Shown here one piece after another: positions 1-8,915 of a DNA stretch of 39,456 bases. This stretch comes from Nemertoderma westbladi (lineage: Eukaryota; Xenacoelomorpha; Nemertodermatida; Nemertodermatidae). Location of the stretch: NCBI GenBank assembly GCA_032718475.1, contig JAUCBJ010000623.1:1-39456 (forward strand). Reading direction: 5' to 3'. The position numbers were made by a program, and so were the translations under genes. Under the pieces are notes generated by a model. It did not search any database. It was not told the origin of the DNA and saw only the letters and a list, made by a program, of their open reading frames with translations. Numbering within the stretch: position 1 is the stretch's first letter; every line of letters begins with the position of its first letter.

Positions 1-677
1 AGCAACGTGCTTTAAATGGGCGCAATGCATATGCAGTGGTCGGAGAGTCATCGGATCAGAGTCTACCACCAATATATCAAGTCTAGTAAACAAAATGCAC
101 AATGAACTACTTTCTTAATTGCAGTTGCCATGGCAACGGGTAACATTCACTAGAAACGAGCTATATATTAGCCGTAGGCGTAGCGCCACCCAGAACCACA
201 CTACAGTATATCGATTATAAGGAAAAATATGCAATGTTTTTGTTTCTAGATGCCAATGGCAACCCGTCAGAATTGTTTATAAAGAGTTTTTCATAACACT
301 TAACTGTTTTTTCTTTATAAAAGTGAGCATTCGAATTCGAGCATATACCCTATGCCAAGCCAAAATGTAGCTAAACGGTTTAGGTCGAATTGGGGAAGCT
401 TTTCATTTTCCAATATCTCGCCCTCTACCGGCAGACTGGAGAACTGCAGATCGATTACCGTAACCACAAACACAACCTTTTAATTTTAACCGTACTGTAC
501 ACGCGTACATTGAGTTGGCGCTGGTCTTACGCCGGGTTGCCCTTCAAGCCATTGCCCCCTCCACCAACTAATCGTCTCCCAAAGACAGAAAGAAAGATCA
601 CGCGTAGAACGAACCGGCGTGCACTGAAGTCGGAAGTTATCCCTACCAGCACACAGCCAGTCTGCAAAGCTGCCAGG
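1..677. other. Region upstream of LINE ORF1
   Basis: No convincing host gene is seen here. A reading frame is open from about 390 in the frame of the later ORF1, but it begins with TTG and its first 96 residues look like untranslated leader. A TATA-like TATAAAAG lies at 316-323 and could be an internal LINE promoter or chance. The true 5' end of the LINE cannot be placed, because there is no second copy to compare and no visible target duplication. Confidence 0.4.
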
Positions 678-842
678 ATGACTTCAAACCGTAATAATTC
701 ATTACCGGATGCTTTACCGGATAAATCCAGACGCGGTAGTGGTATGTCGGGTTCGGGTTCCGGTTCAAGAGGTGGAACCTCACGGCTGAGCGTCTCGGGA
801 GGAAAACAGAACCCGGGTGATTCGAGTACCGGAAATACCCGC
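678..842 (+). CDS. LINE ORF1, N-terminal part (interrupted)
   Basis: ATG at 678 has A at -3 and is the first ATG in a frame open from 390. The 55 codons up to 842 encode a Ser/Gly/Arg-rich, probably disordered segment. The frame then runs into the inserted element and picks up unrelated codons until a stop at 890. The next authentic codon is the one beginning at 2386 on the other side of the insertion, in the same phase once a single copy of the 9-bp duplication is kept. The expected product is an RNA-binding chaperone that packages LINE RNA. An earlier non-ATG start cannot be excluded. Confidence 0.65.
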
Positions 843-843
843 A
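835..843. repeat. 9-bp target-site duplication, left copy
   Basis: ATACCCGCA here is repeated exactly at 2378-2386 on the other side of the 1.53-kb inverted-repeat element. Keeping one copy restores the LINE ORF1 frame. A 9-bp duplication fits Mutator-like elements (8-11 bp) and is close to hAT (8 bp). Confidence 0.85.
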
Positions 844-1170
844 TATGGGGCGCCGTTTGGGCCAAAAATAAAAAAAACATATTATATTAAAAAGTTATAA
901 TGGTATGTTTTTTTATCTTGCCGTTTGGGCCAAAAGTTGTAATGGTATGTTTTTTTATCTTGCCGTTTGGGCCAAAAATAGCTGAGAGGGAAATTTGAAT
1001 TATCACTTTCTATATACTGTATTTATAGCAATTGCAATTATCATCATACCTGTGAGCCTGTCTGCCTATACATGATTGTGGATTGTATTTACACACGGCA
1101 GCACGGTACCGTATCGCTGTAGGAGTGGACTTTAGGCTTACCTCCCGCTGTATGGGCCTTGGCCTACCGG

Positions 1171-1380
1171 TACTCATATACTGTCACTGGGTAATGCTGT
1201 AATGTAGCGTTAGGCTGTTAGGTACAAATGACATTCTGACATTAATGCCTCAGTATTGCAGTATTGTGGACCACAAGATGTAGGCCTATCACAAGCACAA
1301 GGTGTAATGCTACAGGGCCTAAAGTATACTGATTTGTACCTAACGCATTACAGCATTACCCAGTGACAGTATATGAGTAC
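1171..1380. repeat. Long hairpin with about 50-bp arms
   Basis: The arm at about 1171-1229 is complementary to 1332-1380. Both contain the words ACTCATATACTGTCACTGGG and TTAGGTACAAAT or their complements, and the left arm has one small insertion. About 100 bases lie between the arms. It sits inside the larger inverted-repeat element and could be a separate foldback insertion or an internal duplication. Confidence 0.7.
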
Positions 1381-1405
1381 TGGTAGCCAGACTGGAATCC
1401 ATACA

Positions 1406-2040
1406 CTTTGCGCCGGATTAATCCGGCGCACTTTGCAATAAAAGCGCGCCAATGTGGCGCGTGGCGCGCTTGAAAATCGTAAAGCGCGCCGGCTTTGGCG
1501 CTTGGCGCTCCCAAAAATAAAAACCGGCGCCGATTTTTAACAATTACGGAAGTGCCTTAAAAATTGCATGCATTAGTTGTTTAAAAATTTCAGCTCGCTT
1601 CGCTCGCCTTTCTTTTTAGCATTAGGCCTATAGCTTGTTTCTGTCAGTCTGTTGTATGGTTCAGCAGTTCAGGGGTTAGCCTAGGCTACTGCCTGACTGC
1701 TGTACAGGCTGACAGGGCAGCAGGGGACAGGTACAGCCTGACAGCAGTACAGCATTACCCAGTCTGCCAGTCTGCCAGTGACCGTCGTAATGCAGTACCG
1801 TCGTACTGCATACTGACATTGACTTACTGACTTAAGACAGACTATGGTTACATTCCTTCAAAATTGAAATTGCATTGGCGTGGCCCCTGCTGGTGGCCGT
1901 GGCGCTCTTCAAAATGTTTTAATGCGCGGCGCGCTTAAAAATTTCGTTGGCGCGGGCAGGCGGGGTTTGATTCGAAATTGCATTGGCGCGCGGCGCGCAT
2001 AACAATTGGTCGGCGCGCTATCCGGCGCACTTTTTGGATG
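1406..2040. repeat. GCGC-rich nested unit with imperfect 10-bp flanking duplication
   Basis: Both edges carry palindromic CCGGCGCAC/GTGCGCCGG words and clusters of GCGCGCC (1425-1530 and 1895-2035). The unit is flanked by GAATCCATAC on the left and GATTCCATAC on the right, which may be a 10-bp target duplication with one change. The middle is non-coding. I infer a small nested non-autonomous transposon; the boundaries are approximate. Confidence 0.45.
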
Positions 2041-2377
2041 GATTCCATACAGGACTGGTAGGGCAAGGCCCATACAGCCATACAGCGGGAGGTAAGCCTA
2101 AAGTCCACTCCTACAGCGATACGGTACACCGTGTGTAAATACAATCCACAATCATGTATAGGCAGACAGGCTCACAGGTATGATGATAAGTGCAATTGCT
2201 AAATACAGTATATAGAAAGTGATAATTCAAATTTCCCTCTCAGCTATTTTTGGCCCAAACGGCAAGATAAAAAAACATACCATTACAACTTTTGGCCCAA
2301 ACGGCAAGATAAAAAACATACCATTATAACTTTTTAATATAATATGTTTTGTTTATTTTTGGCCCAAACGGCGCCCC

Positions 2378-2386
2378 ATACCCGCA
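2378..2386. repeat. 9-bp target-site duplication, right copy
   Basis: ATACCCGCA matches 835-843 exactly. The LINE ORF1 reading frame resumes with the codon starting at 2386. Confidence 0.85.
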
Positions 2387-3381
2387 CCGACGGTCGGAAA
2401 GAGTTCGAAGTTGGTTGCTCGGGCTCGAACTGTACCGTATCGGTTATATGTATCGCTAAATCGGGAACTCAATGGGGCCGCTTAGATTTCTACTGTGGAA
2501 GTTGCGCGGCACGCCACTTTACCAGGTTCACCAAGGAACTACACGATATAGAAACGAAACTTGAAGACAAGCTATCACGCTTAGAGAAAACGACTGCTGG
2601 CGAGATACTATCGCTGGAACAAAAAGTCGAGCAACTCGAACTCTCCTGTACTGCGAATGAAGTAAAAATCAGTGACACTGAATACAAACTAGAAACAATG
2701 AAAAGCAGCTCAGCAGATGAAGAATCGCCCCAAATATGGTCGGACGTCGTTGCGGACGGTGATTGGCAGAAGGTTAAGCCACAACGTCGTAACAAACGAA
2801 ATGACATCGCTTCAATTTCGCCAAATCTAGCTCTTCTCTCTAAACAAATAAAAAATGAAGAGGCGGAACAGAGCAGACGAAAAACTAACATCGTTCTCAA
2901 AGGTTCCAAGCCAAGCACCAACGACAAACAAGTAGTGTTAGATATAGCTGACGAACTGGGAGTCGAACTAGATGAATCAGAGATTAAAACTAAACGAGTC
3001 GGGCAGCTGCGAGACAATCAAAATTCACATCCAATCATTGTCACTCTTTCTAAAGAAAAGCGCGAGATATTGTTGAAGAGGGCTCGCAATCTCCGCAAGT
3101 CGTCATGTTACAGAGATATATACATATCGCCTGACTACACACCAGCGGAAAGCAAACTTCAATATTCTCTCCGGCAGGAACGGCGCGCCATGGCTGCAGC
3201 GGATCCGAATATAGACTGGATTATCCACAACGGTGCTGTAGTAGACTCGGTGACTGTCAACCGCCCCAACACGCGTGGCACCCGTCAACGTCAGTCGACA
3301 AGTGCCAACACTCAGAACGAGATCCAAGGGTTGCCTGAAAAAACTTTAATTGTAATTGATGAGTCAAGGCGGGTGGACTGA
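2386..3381 (+). CDS. LINE ORF1, C-terminal part
   Basis: The frame is open from 2344, but the first 14 codons belong to the transposon; authentic ORF1 begins at 2386. It shows a cysteine-rich segment (C-x4-C ... YCGSC), then a charged heptad-like coiled coil (about 2520-2720). A basic linker follows, then a segment of about 110 residues resembling the RRM-like and C-terminal RNA-binding domains of LINE ORF1 proteins (TNIVLKG ... DIYISPDYTP). It ends at a TGA (3379-3381). The known role of ORF1p is to bind LINE RNA and trimerise through the coiled coil. With the left piece, the protein would be about 386 residues. It lies directly before ORF2 in the same reading frame. Confidence 0.75.
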   Translation, partial: TDGRKEFEVGCSGSNCTVSVICIAKSGTQWGRLDFYCGSCAARHFTRFTKELHDIETKLEDKLSRLEKTTAGEILSLEQKVEQLELSCTANEVKISDTEYKLETMKSSSADEESPQIWSDVVADGDWQKVKPQRRNKRNDIASISPNLALLSKQIKNEEAEQSRRKTNIVLKGSKPSTNDKQVVLDIADELGVELDESEIKTKRVGQLRDNQNSHPIIVTLSKEKREILLKRARNLRKSSCYRDIYISPDYTPAESKLQYSLRQERRAMAAADPNIDWIIHNGAVVDSVTVNRPNTRGTRQRQSTSANTQNEIQGLPEKTLIVIDESRRVD

Positions 3382-3387
3382 CTATTG
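3379..3387 (+). promoter_or_regulatory. Candidate stop-codon readthrough site UGA-CUA
   Basis: ORF1 ends in TGA immediately followed by CTA. The codons after it continue open in the same frame through the minisatellite into the endonuclease of ORF2. UGA followed by CUA is a known leaky stop context in animal mRNAs. ORF2 has no ATG in this frame between the stop and the endonuclease core, so readthrough would give a natural route to an ORF1-ORF2 fusion. A simple nonsense mutation or non-ATG initiation (TTG at 3385) remains possible. Confidence 0.5.
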
Positions 3388-4416
3388 CCTAAATGCCCTG
3401 AACCGACGTGCTCCAATCTTATTCAAACTCCGAGGGTTGCGGGTCAGTCTCCTCCGGTTCCGAGGGTTGCGGACCGGTCTCCTCTAGCTCCGGGGGTTGC
3501 GGGTCTGTCTCCTCCAACTCTGAGGGTTGCGGGTCGGTCTCCTCCAGCTCCGAGGGTTGCGGGTCGGTCTCCTCCAGGTCTGAGGGTTGCGGGCCGGTTT
3601 CCTCTGGCTCCGAGGGTTGTGGGCCGGTCTCCTCCAGTTCCGAGGGTTGCGGGTCGGTCTCCTCCGGGTCTGAGGGTTGTGGGTCGGACTCCTCTGGCTC
3701 CAAGGGTTGCGGGTCGGTCTCCTCCGGGTCTGGGGGTTGCGGGCCGGTCTCCTCCGGCTCCGAGGGTTGCGGGTTGGTCTCCTCCGGGTCTGGGTGTTGC
3801 GGGTCAGTCTCCTCCGGCTCCTGGGGTTGCGGGTTGGTCTCCTCTAGCTCCGGGTGTTGCGGGTCGGTCTCCTCCAGCTCCGAGGGTTGCTGGTCGGTCT
3901 CCTCCGGGTCTGAGGGTTGCGGGCCGGTCTCCTCCGGCTCCGAAGGTTGCGGGCCGGTCTCCTCCAGTTCTGAGGGTTGCGGGTCGGTCTCCTCCGGGTC
4001 TGAGGGTTGCGGGTCGGACTCCTCTGGCTCCAAGGGTTGCGGGTCGGTCTCCTCCGGGTCTGGGGGTTGCGGGCCGGTCTCCTCCGGCTCCGAGGGTTGC
4101 GGGTTGGTCTCCTCCGGGTCTGGGTGTTGCGGGTCGGTCTCCTCCGGCTCTGGGGGTTGCGGGTCGGTCTCCTCCGGCTCCGGGGGTTGCGGGTTGGTCT
4201 CCTCCGGCTCTGGGGGTTGCGGGTCGGTTTCCTCCAGCTCCGAGGGTTGCGGGTCGGTCTCCTCTGGGTCTGAGGGTTGCGGGCCAGTCTCCTCCAGCTC
4301 CGAGGGTTGCGGGAAGCAAACAGAAGTTTTGCATTGGACTATTCAATGCGCGATCGATAAATAATAAGGCTGCAATAATTAAGGATTATATAGTCGACTT
4401 GAATATTGACATACTT
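3385..4416 (+). CDS. LINE ORF2, N-terminal part (minisatellite linker plus start of endonuclease)
   Basis: The frame runs in phase with ORF1 after its TGA. About 300 residues are built from a 10-residue Pro/Arg/Gly-rich repeat (APRVAGRSPP and variants). Then comes the start of an APE-type endonuclease, recognisable from FNARSINNKAAIIKDYI. At 4411-4416 the codons ATA CTT are interrupted by the LTR element; the same two codons recur at 22192-22197, where the endonuclease continues in frame. Past 4416 the frame reads LTR sequence and stops at 4482. No in-frame ATG exists before the endonuclease motifs, so initiation must be non-canonical or by readthrough. Confidence 0.75.
3421..4313. repeat. 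30-bp coding minisatellite, about 30 units
   Basis: The units carry GGTTGCGGGTCGGTCTCCTC with variants. A longer segment is duplicated at 330-bp spacing (compare GGACTCCTCTGGCTCCAAGG at 3686 and 4016), so the array grew by unequal exchange or slippage of 11-unit blocks. Because 30 is divisible by three, several frames on both strands stay open; only the LINE frame is supported by flanking domains. Confidence 0.95.
4411..4415. repeat. 5-bp target-site duplication ATACT, left copy
   Basis: ATACT here and at 22192-22196 flanks the exact terminal repeats of the LTR element. A 5-bp duplication is normal for BEL/Pao integration. Confidence 0.85.
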
Positions 4417-4548
4417 ATAGAATTATATTCCCTAAATGCCGTGGATTTTCAAAATTTTATTTTATTCGAATTAACTTTGTAAAGATTGCTTTGAGTTCTC
4501 ATTAGTATTGGTTCTATCTATTGTGCACCCATCGGTCAAGTGGTTCAG

Positions 4549-4555
4549 TAGCTCA
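4549..4555. repeat. 7-bp duplication TAGCTCA, left copy
   Basis: TAGCTCA is repeated at 6334-6340, while the 3' LTR has it once (20419-20425). It marks the insertion into the 5' LTR. The duplicated word is part of the A-box of a tRNA-like segment. Confidence 0.8.
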
Positions 4556-6333
4556 TGCTGTCATGAGTAGGAATGCCTAAGGTGCGTGGTAAAAGCTAAG
4601 GTCGGTGGTAGCGTGCTAAGGTCGGTGGTAGCTTGTTAAGGTGCGTGGTAGGGAGCTGCTAAGGTAAGTGTAAAATCCAGTGAGAATATTGAGTTCTCTG
4701 GTAGTAGAGGGAAATTTAAATTCTATAAATTGTACTTTCAGTGACGCTGCCTATCTATACGCTATACCTGCCTTAGGCTGTTAGGGGTCTATTATCAGCC
4801 TATTATTATAGCAATAGGCAGAGGTGTTTAAAGGCAGAGGCCGTTTAATATACCTACCGGTACTGTAGGGTTAGGGGTTCAATAGCTTCTCTATTTAGCC
4901 CAATTCAGAATTCAGCCCAAGGCATCATATATCATGACATCTGATGTAGGCTAGGCCCTATTCTTTATTATTACTGTATTACTGTATTATCACTGCATTA
5001 TTATGCGATTATTATTATACCCGATTATTATTCACGGATTAAAACAGCAATATCTCAAATAGATGTTCTAAATGTTCTAAACAATTGATATGGATATTAC
5101 ACACGCAATTGTATTAGGAATTTTCAACGGGGGGATTTAATTGGCAAAGTTAATACATATGAAGTAAAATATGGTGGTGGTGAATATTATAGAGCTGAAA
5201 TTATAATACATGGTAATATGATTGACAATAACTTCTATACCTTCCTTACTAAGGCTCGGGACATGAAAGCTAATGGTTATTCATTTAAACAACTCCGGAA
5301 GGAAATTCAAACCCAGGATATCCGGAGTAATCGACGACCTCATTTCAGGAGCTATCAGTTGAATGGTCCACCCTTGCTGTTATCGTGTGAAGAGAACCAT
5401 CAACTGATTTTATGACATAAAGGTGTTTTTTAGGATGCTAGATCACATATATGCCACTCAATATCATATTATCCGACCAAATTAGATTTTTGTCATTTGA
5501 AATTAATTTTATGCTACTTGTATTTTTCGTCCCAGAGCAGACAAGCACCGACGATCATAGTTGCATTCATATTCCCACGAATGATTTTAACGAGTTGTAT
5601 CATGATCAGCGACCTTGAAAACCAGTATAGCTTTAGACTTATCAAACCAAAGGCAACATTTAACAGTTTGAAATTTTTGCTACTTTGTACTTTTCATTCT
5701 GGAGCACCAGATGGCACTAAAAATGACGGTTGCATTGCCCGAATATTTTTTTAACAAGTTTTATCGTAAACAGCGACCTCGAAAACCTTTAAACCATCTA
5801 AATTATAATTTTTGAGCCAAGATATAAACAAATGTCTAAAATGACCCCCCTCTGCCCCTCCCCCCCCCCTGGGCCAATTGAGTAGTAAAATAGACTGGAC
5901 CAGATAGGGTTAATTTATTTGGTCATATATGGCCATTGGTTTATTCTACACTAAAGAGAATCGCATGCTAGACACGTGCGATACGCATGGGTACTTCGCA
6001 TGATATCCGCATGCGTATCGCTTCTAAAGGTCCGGACACTTTCTCATGCGATTCGCATGCGAATTAGATGCGTGACCCACATGCGATACGCATGAACATT
6101 TTTGACTGGGGTTTCAATGGAAGTAGTTAAAATAATGTCCTATTTAAAAATGAAAACCATACTTTTTTATCTACTTATAAAATAAACCATTTCAGCAATA
6201 TGTCTAATGTTTTCACATTTTTTTCTTTTTTTGTTCCCTTTTCCCTCTTTTCCCCTTTCTGTTTATCCTTGTTTTCCTGCTGGTTTTCTTATTTTTTTTT
6301 CCCCCCTCCCAGCAGTCTGTTTCACCCCAAGCC
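4556..6333. mobile_element. Unclassified 1.78-kb insertion in the 5' LTR
   Basis: The empty site is preserved in the 3' LTR, so the borders are exact. No terminal inverted repeats, transposase or RT are seen. Contents in order are four short repeats of TAAGGTNNGTGGTA (about 4578-4670), AT-rich DNA with a 65-codon ORF (5218-5415) that I do not trust, and two diverged copies of a roughly 150-bp block (about 5490-5620 and 5665-5790). These are followed by a C-tract near 5861, a cluster of GCGATACGCATG palindromes (5965-6095) and a pyrimidine-rich right end (6205-6310). It may be a non-autonomous retroposon read backwards or an unclassified DNA element. Confidence 0.7.
5960..6095. repeat. Cluster of GCGAT-CGCATG palindromic words
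   Basis: Five or more copies of GCGATACGCATG, GCGATTCGCATG, CGCATGCGTATCGC or close variants occur within about 135 bases in both orientations, inside the insertion in the 5' LTR. Such clustering of palindromes could be transposase- or factor-binding sites. No known site is recognised. Confidence 0.6.
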
Positions 6334-6410
6334 TAGCTCAGTCGGTAGAGCGTTGGAAATTATATGTGTAGTAGGTATCGAGTTCGAATCCTAGTAAGTG
6401 CGAATTATTT
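6334..6410 (+). ncRNA. Degenerate tRNA-like (Pol III A/B-box) segment in the LTR
   Basis: TAGCTCAGTCGGTAGAGCG fits a tRNA D-arm and A-box, and AGTTCGAATCC lies about 50 bases on as a near-perfect B-box. The D-stem GCTC/GAGC pairs, but the acceptor and T stems do not pair well, so it is not a working tRNA. It is probably a captured SINE head or tRNA relic. The same segment is whole in the 3' LTR at about 20411-20490, whereas here it is cut by the insertion at the A-box. Confidence 0.55.
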
Positions 6411-6569
6411 TTTGTGCAGAATTTCAACTCATTTAAATTAACCGCTACAAATTAATTGCATTTGTCTGTACCAATGAGACTGTAGTTATTTGATTGTAAC
6501 CAATGTCGTGCAAGTTATATATTAGCTGGACCAATAGCTATCTTTAAAACCTTGTTAGAACCCATAGAA

Positions 6570-6591
6570 CAATCGAGAATTTTCTCGATTG
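6570..6591. promoter_or_regulatory. 22-bp perfect palindrome upstream of LTR TATA box
   Basis: Arms CAATCGAGAA and TTCTCGATTG flank two central T bases, ending 18 bases before the TATA box. The copy in the 3' LTR is at 20655-20676. A dimeric transcription-factor site is plausible; the factor is unknown. Confidence 0.5.
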
Positions 6592-6609
6592 ATTGCGGCA
6601 CAAATTGGC

Positions 6610-6617
6610 TATATAAA
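6610..6617 (+). promoter_or_regulatory. LTR TATA box (5' LTR)
   Basis: TATATAAA in a GGCTATATAAAGG context, with pyrimidine-rich initiator-like sequence about 25-35 bases on (TTCATTAGTTTACTC). This would put the start of R near 6640. A second weaker candidate, CATATAAATC, lies at about 7841-7850. Confidence 0.65.
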
Positions 6618-6748
6618 GGTGCGATTTCGTTCATTAGTTTACTCTACTTCTTCAATCTTATTCTCTCAGTTATTCAGTTATCTGATATTTGTTTATTCCG
6701 TGCTTAGTTTATTTTCAGATTACATTGTATTATAATTGTATCTTCTGT

Positions 6749-6754
6749 AATAAA
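6749..6754 (+). terminator. Polyadenylation signal AATAAA in 5' LTR
   Basis: AATAAA lies about 110 bases after the predicted start site, giving a short R region. The functional copy for ending the element's transcript would be in the 3' LTR at 20834-20839. Confidence 0.55.
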
Positions 6755-8106
6755 GTCAGAATCTCTCAGCTTATCTATCTGTTTTACTATGGATTCACTA
6801 CGGTGAACAAACTCAGGGACAGGATGGCCGGCTAGAGATCGGGCCGCAGCAATGAACGGGAACATCACGGGAATGTAGACGAGAGACAACCCGCAATACC
6901 ATTTAGAGTTATTCGCCCATCGCCTGAAAGGTTAGACAGCGTTCGATCCTTGCTACCTAAGTGTAAGACCAAAAGATCAAAAGGTAGAAGTAGTGACACG
7001 CTGCAAGCCTAAAATTACATCATAGGGACTGTACTGTCTTGATTCAGGAAAACCCACAGTAGACCTTCACATTCCTACGGGGGAGAGGGAGAGCGCAGGC
7101 AGATACTAGTACGCAGATAGGACGTAGGCACACCGGTACAAGGCATACACATTGGTTAGGGTGCAGCAAACTGTACGCTTAACTCTTGCTAAGTACAGGT
7201 GCGTGTGCGACTATTTGCAGTACGACAGTGTCAAGTGCATCAGAACTTGTAGGCTAGGGGGGTTGCTGTGTTTTCACCTGAATTAGGATTGTACCGTTCA
7301 GGCGGTAGGGCAGTTTACGCTAGGCGCAAATAAATTGAGGCTATCAGGGATATACTAACATCTACCGTGTCCCCGCCAAAGCCCTAATAGGAAGTTACCC
7401 GGACTACCTGGGTGACTAAAATTCTAGATAAGAGCCAGGATAGCTATTAGTACCCGTACGCCTACAGTAGTAAACTAACACATCTCTTCTTAGTATCAGG
7501 GACCTGGTACCTAAAATTGCCGAATTCTGGGCGTAGTATTAACCTTATGCCTGAATTTGAGTCCTGGAAATACGCAAGAGGGGAAGGAACCTTATCATTC
7601 GTGAGTATTGGACCTACAAGTTACAAAATTAGAATATTCGTAAAATGCACACCGTACCCAGTAATTATATATGTGAAGGAGCAAAACTGTTTTGACCGTT
7701 CAGAATTAATACGCGCGCGTTAGAAATTATTTACACCTCGAAATATATAAAATTAACTTTTGTCCTTACTGTGCTTTGCCCGCTAGTTAGACATCTCCAA
7801 ATATCTGCCTGTGTACCTAGCTAGCGTCCCTTTGCCCAACCATATAAATCACACCGCGGCAAGGTATGCGAGCCCCTTAGTCCGTCAGTGAGTCAGCCTG
7901 ATTTTAGGATTCGCTGCGCGGGATTTTGTTTTATCGAAGTTGGTCTGCTCGTAGACTGTTTTCTGCCTCACCGGTTATAAGAGATCGATACTGCAATATA
8001 TTCACTTACTTAGAGTTTACTGTTTTGGTGAGAAGGTCGGATTTATGATTTGATTTACAAACTTTACAGTAGGATATTGCAGGTATTGTTACCGTCTCTT
8101 CCAATA

Positions 8107-8915
8107 GTAGGAATGTGTTTTACTGAACTACGGTTCGGTAGGACTAAAGTTATTTGAAAATTTTGTATTTTGAGGTAAAAATTTGTATTTGATTAGCTAA
8201 GTGCTAATTTTTTGAAATAAAAAATTTGATTTGAACCGCGTGTAAAATATTTTGGAATTGAATACCGGTGTTTAAAAGGGTTTAAATACCATATTATACC
8301 GGTACAAAATTTTTCGTAAAGTAAAACCTAACTCTTTTGTTTTTCAGGATTCAGAACTCATTTCTAGACTGTAACGGGAGCAAGACCGTGTTTAGCAAGT
8401 TTGGGAGATAGATAACTCAACAACTTTGGTTGGGAAAATCGCGTTTCGTCCGCAACGTTAAAAACGGAAAGGTTCACGTCTGGTTTGTATCTGAGAATCT
8501 GTTTTTCTGGAGAATTATTGGAGTGGGTGAGTTCGAAAAGTTGCATAAATAAGTTAGGCATTACCGTATTAGTTAAAATTATTGTGGGTTCCACTGTCTC
8601 AAGTATTTATGCATTCCGTATGAGTTCTTTGTTCATTGCTGAATTAGTCCGTATTATTGTATTTAATTTACCTTTTGATAACGCATATCGTTATCTGATT
8701 TATTTGTTATAAAATTGGCCGCTAGGCTAATTTTATTATATACTTATTCCGTGACATTTATTTGCTGTAAAATTGGCCGTTTAGGCTAATTTTATCCATC
8801 TGCTATAAAATCGGCCGGTAGGCTAATTTTATAAGACTGTAATTAGTACCGTTTAGATAAAATACGGTAAGTTTGATACTTTGACACTCACTTTACTTGA
8901 CTTACAACTACCGAA
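8107..8915 (+). other. LTR-element leader upstream of gag
   Basis: This is 809 non-coding bases between the 5' LTR and the gag ATG. No tRNA-complementary primer-binding site is recognisable directly after the LTR. The last 240 bases form a row of predicted hairpins (annotated separately), consistent with a packaging or translation-control region. Confidence 0.6.
8677..8869 (+). promoter_or_regulatory. Array of five hairpins directly before gag
   Basis: In order: 8677-8695 (GATAACG/CGTTATC), 8709-8736, 8768-8794, 8804-8833 and 8847-8869 (TACCGT/ACGGTA). The middle three are repeats of one 11-bp stem, TAAAATTGGCC with GGCTAATTTTA, which pairs throughout with one G-U; the third copy has one C-A mismatch. 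The loops differ (GCTA, GTTTA, GGTA) while stems are kept. I infer an RNA signal such as genome packaging, dimerisation or control of gag translation. Confidence 0.6.

Larger units (their letters stand above)
844..2377. mobile_element. Non-autonomous DNA transposon with about 320-bp terminal inverted repeats
   Basis: The left arm (about 844-1170) is repeated as its reverse complement at about 2056-2377, with only small differences. Both ends begin GGGGCGCCGTTTGGGCC, although the left copy has two or three extra bases next to the duplication. Direct repeats within each arm carry the word GCCGTTTGGGCCAAAA. No transposase is encoded. Very long inverted repeats plus a 9-bp duplication suggest a Mutator-like or foldback element, but the superfamily is not certain. 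Its middle has been further invaded: a long hairpin (1171-1380) and a GCGC-rich unit (about 1406-2040). Confidence 0.85.
4416..8106 (+). repeat. 5' LTR (1906 bp plus a 1.78-kb insertion)
   Basis: This matches 20286-22191 without length change at a constant offset of 14085 bp from 6341 onward. The left 140 bases also match (4416-4555 against 20286-20425). The copy is interrupted at 4556-6333 by a later insertion that is absent from the 3' LTR. It contains a tRNA-like segment, a TATA box (6610-6617), a polyadenylation signal (6749-6754) and a long U5-like segment. No clear TGG-type primer-binding site follows at 8107. Confidence 0.9.

Noticed and set aside
3421-4313. CRISPR array
   Set aside because: The 30-bp periodic array has no distinct spacers; it is a continuous coding minisatellite in an animal genome.
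3419-4364. Long ORFs in several frames on both strands over the 30-bp repeat
   Set aside because: They stay open only because the unit length is divisible by three and lacks stops. Only the frame joined to ORF1 and the endonuclease has domain support.
7517-7723. 68-codon ORF present identically in both LTRs (also 21602-21808)
   Set aside because: Identity is explained by LTR duplication. There is no domain and LTR U5 regions are normally non-coding.
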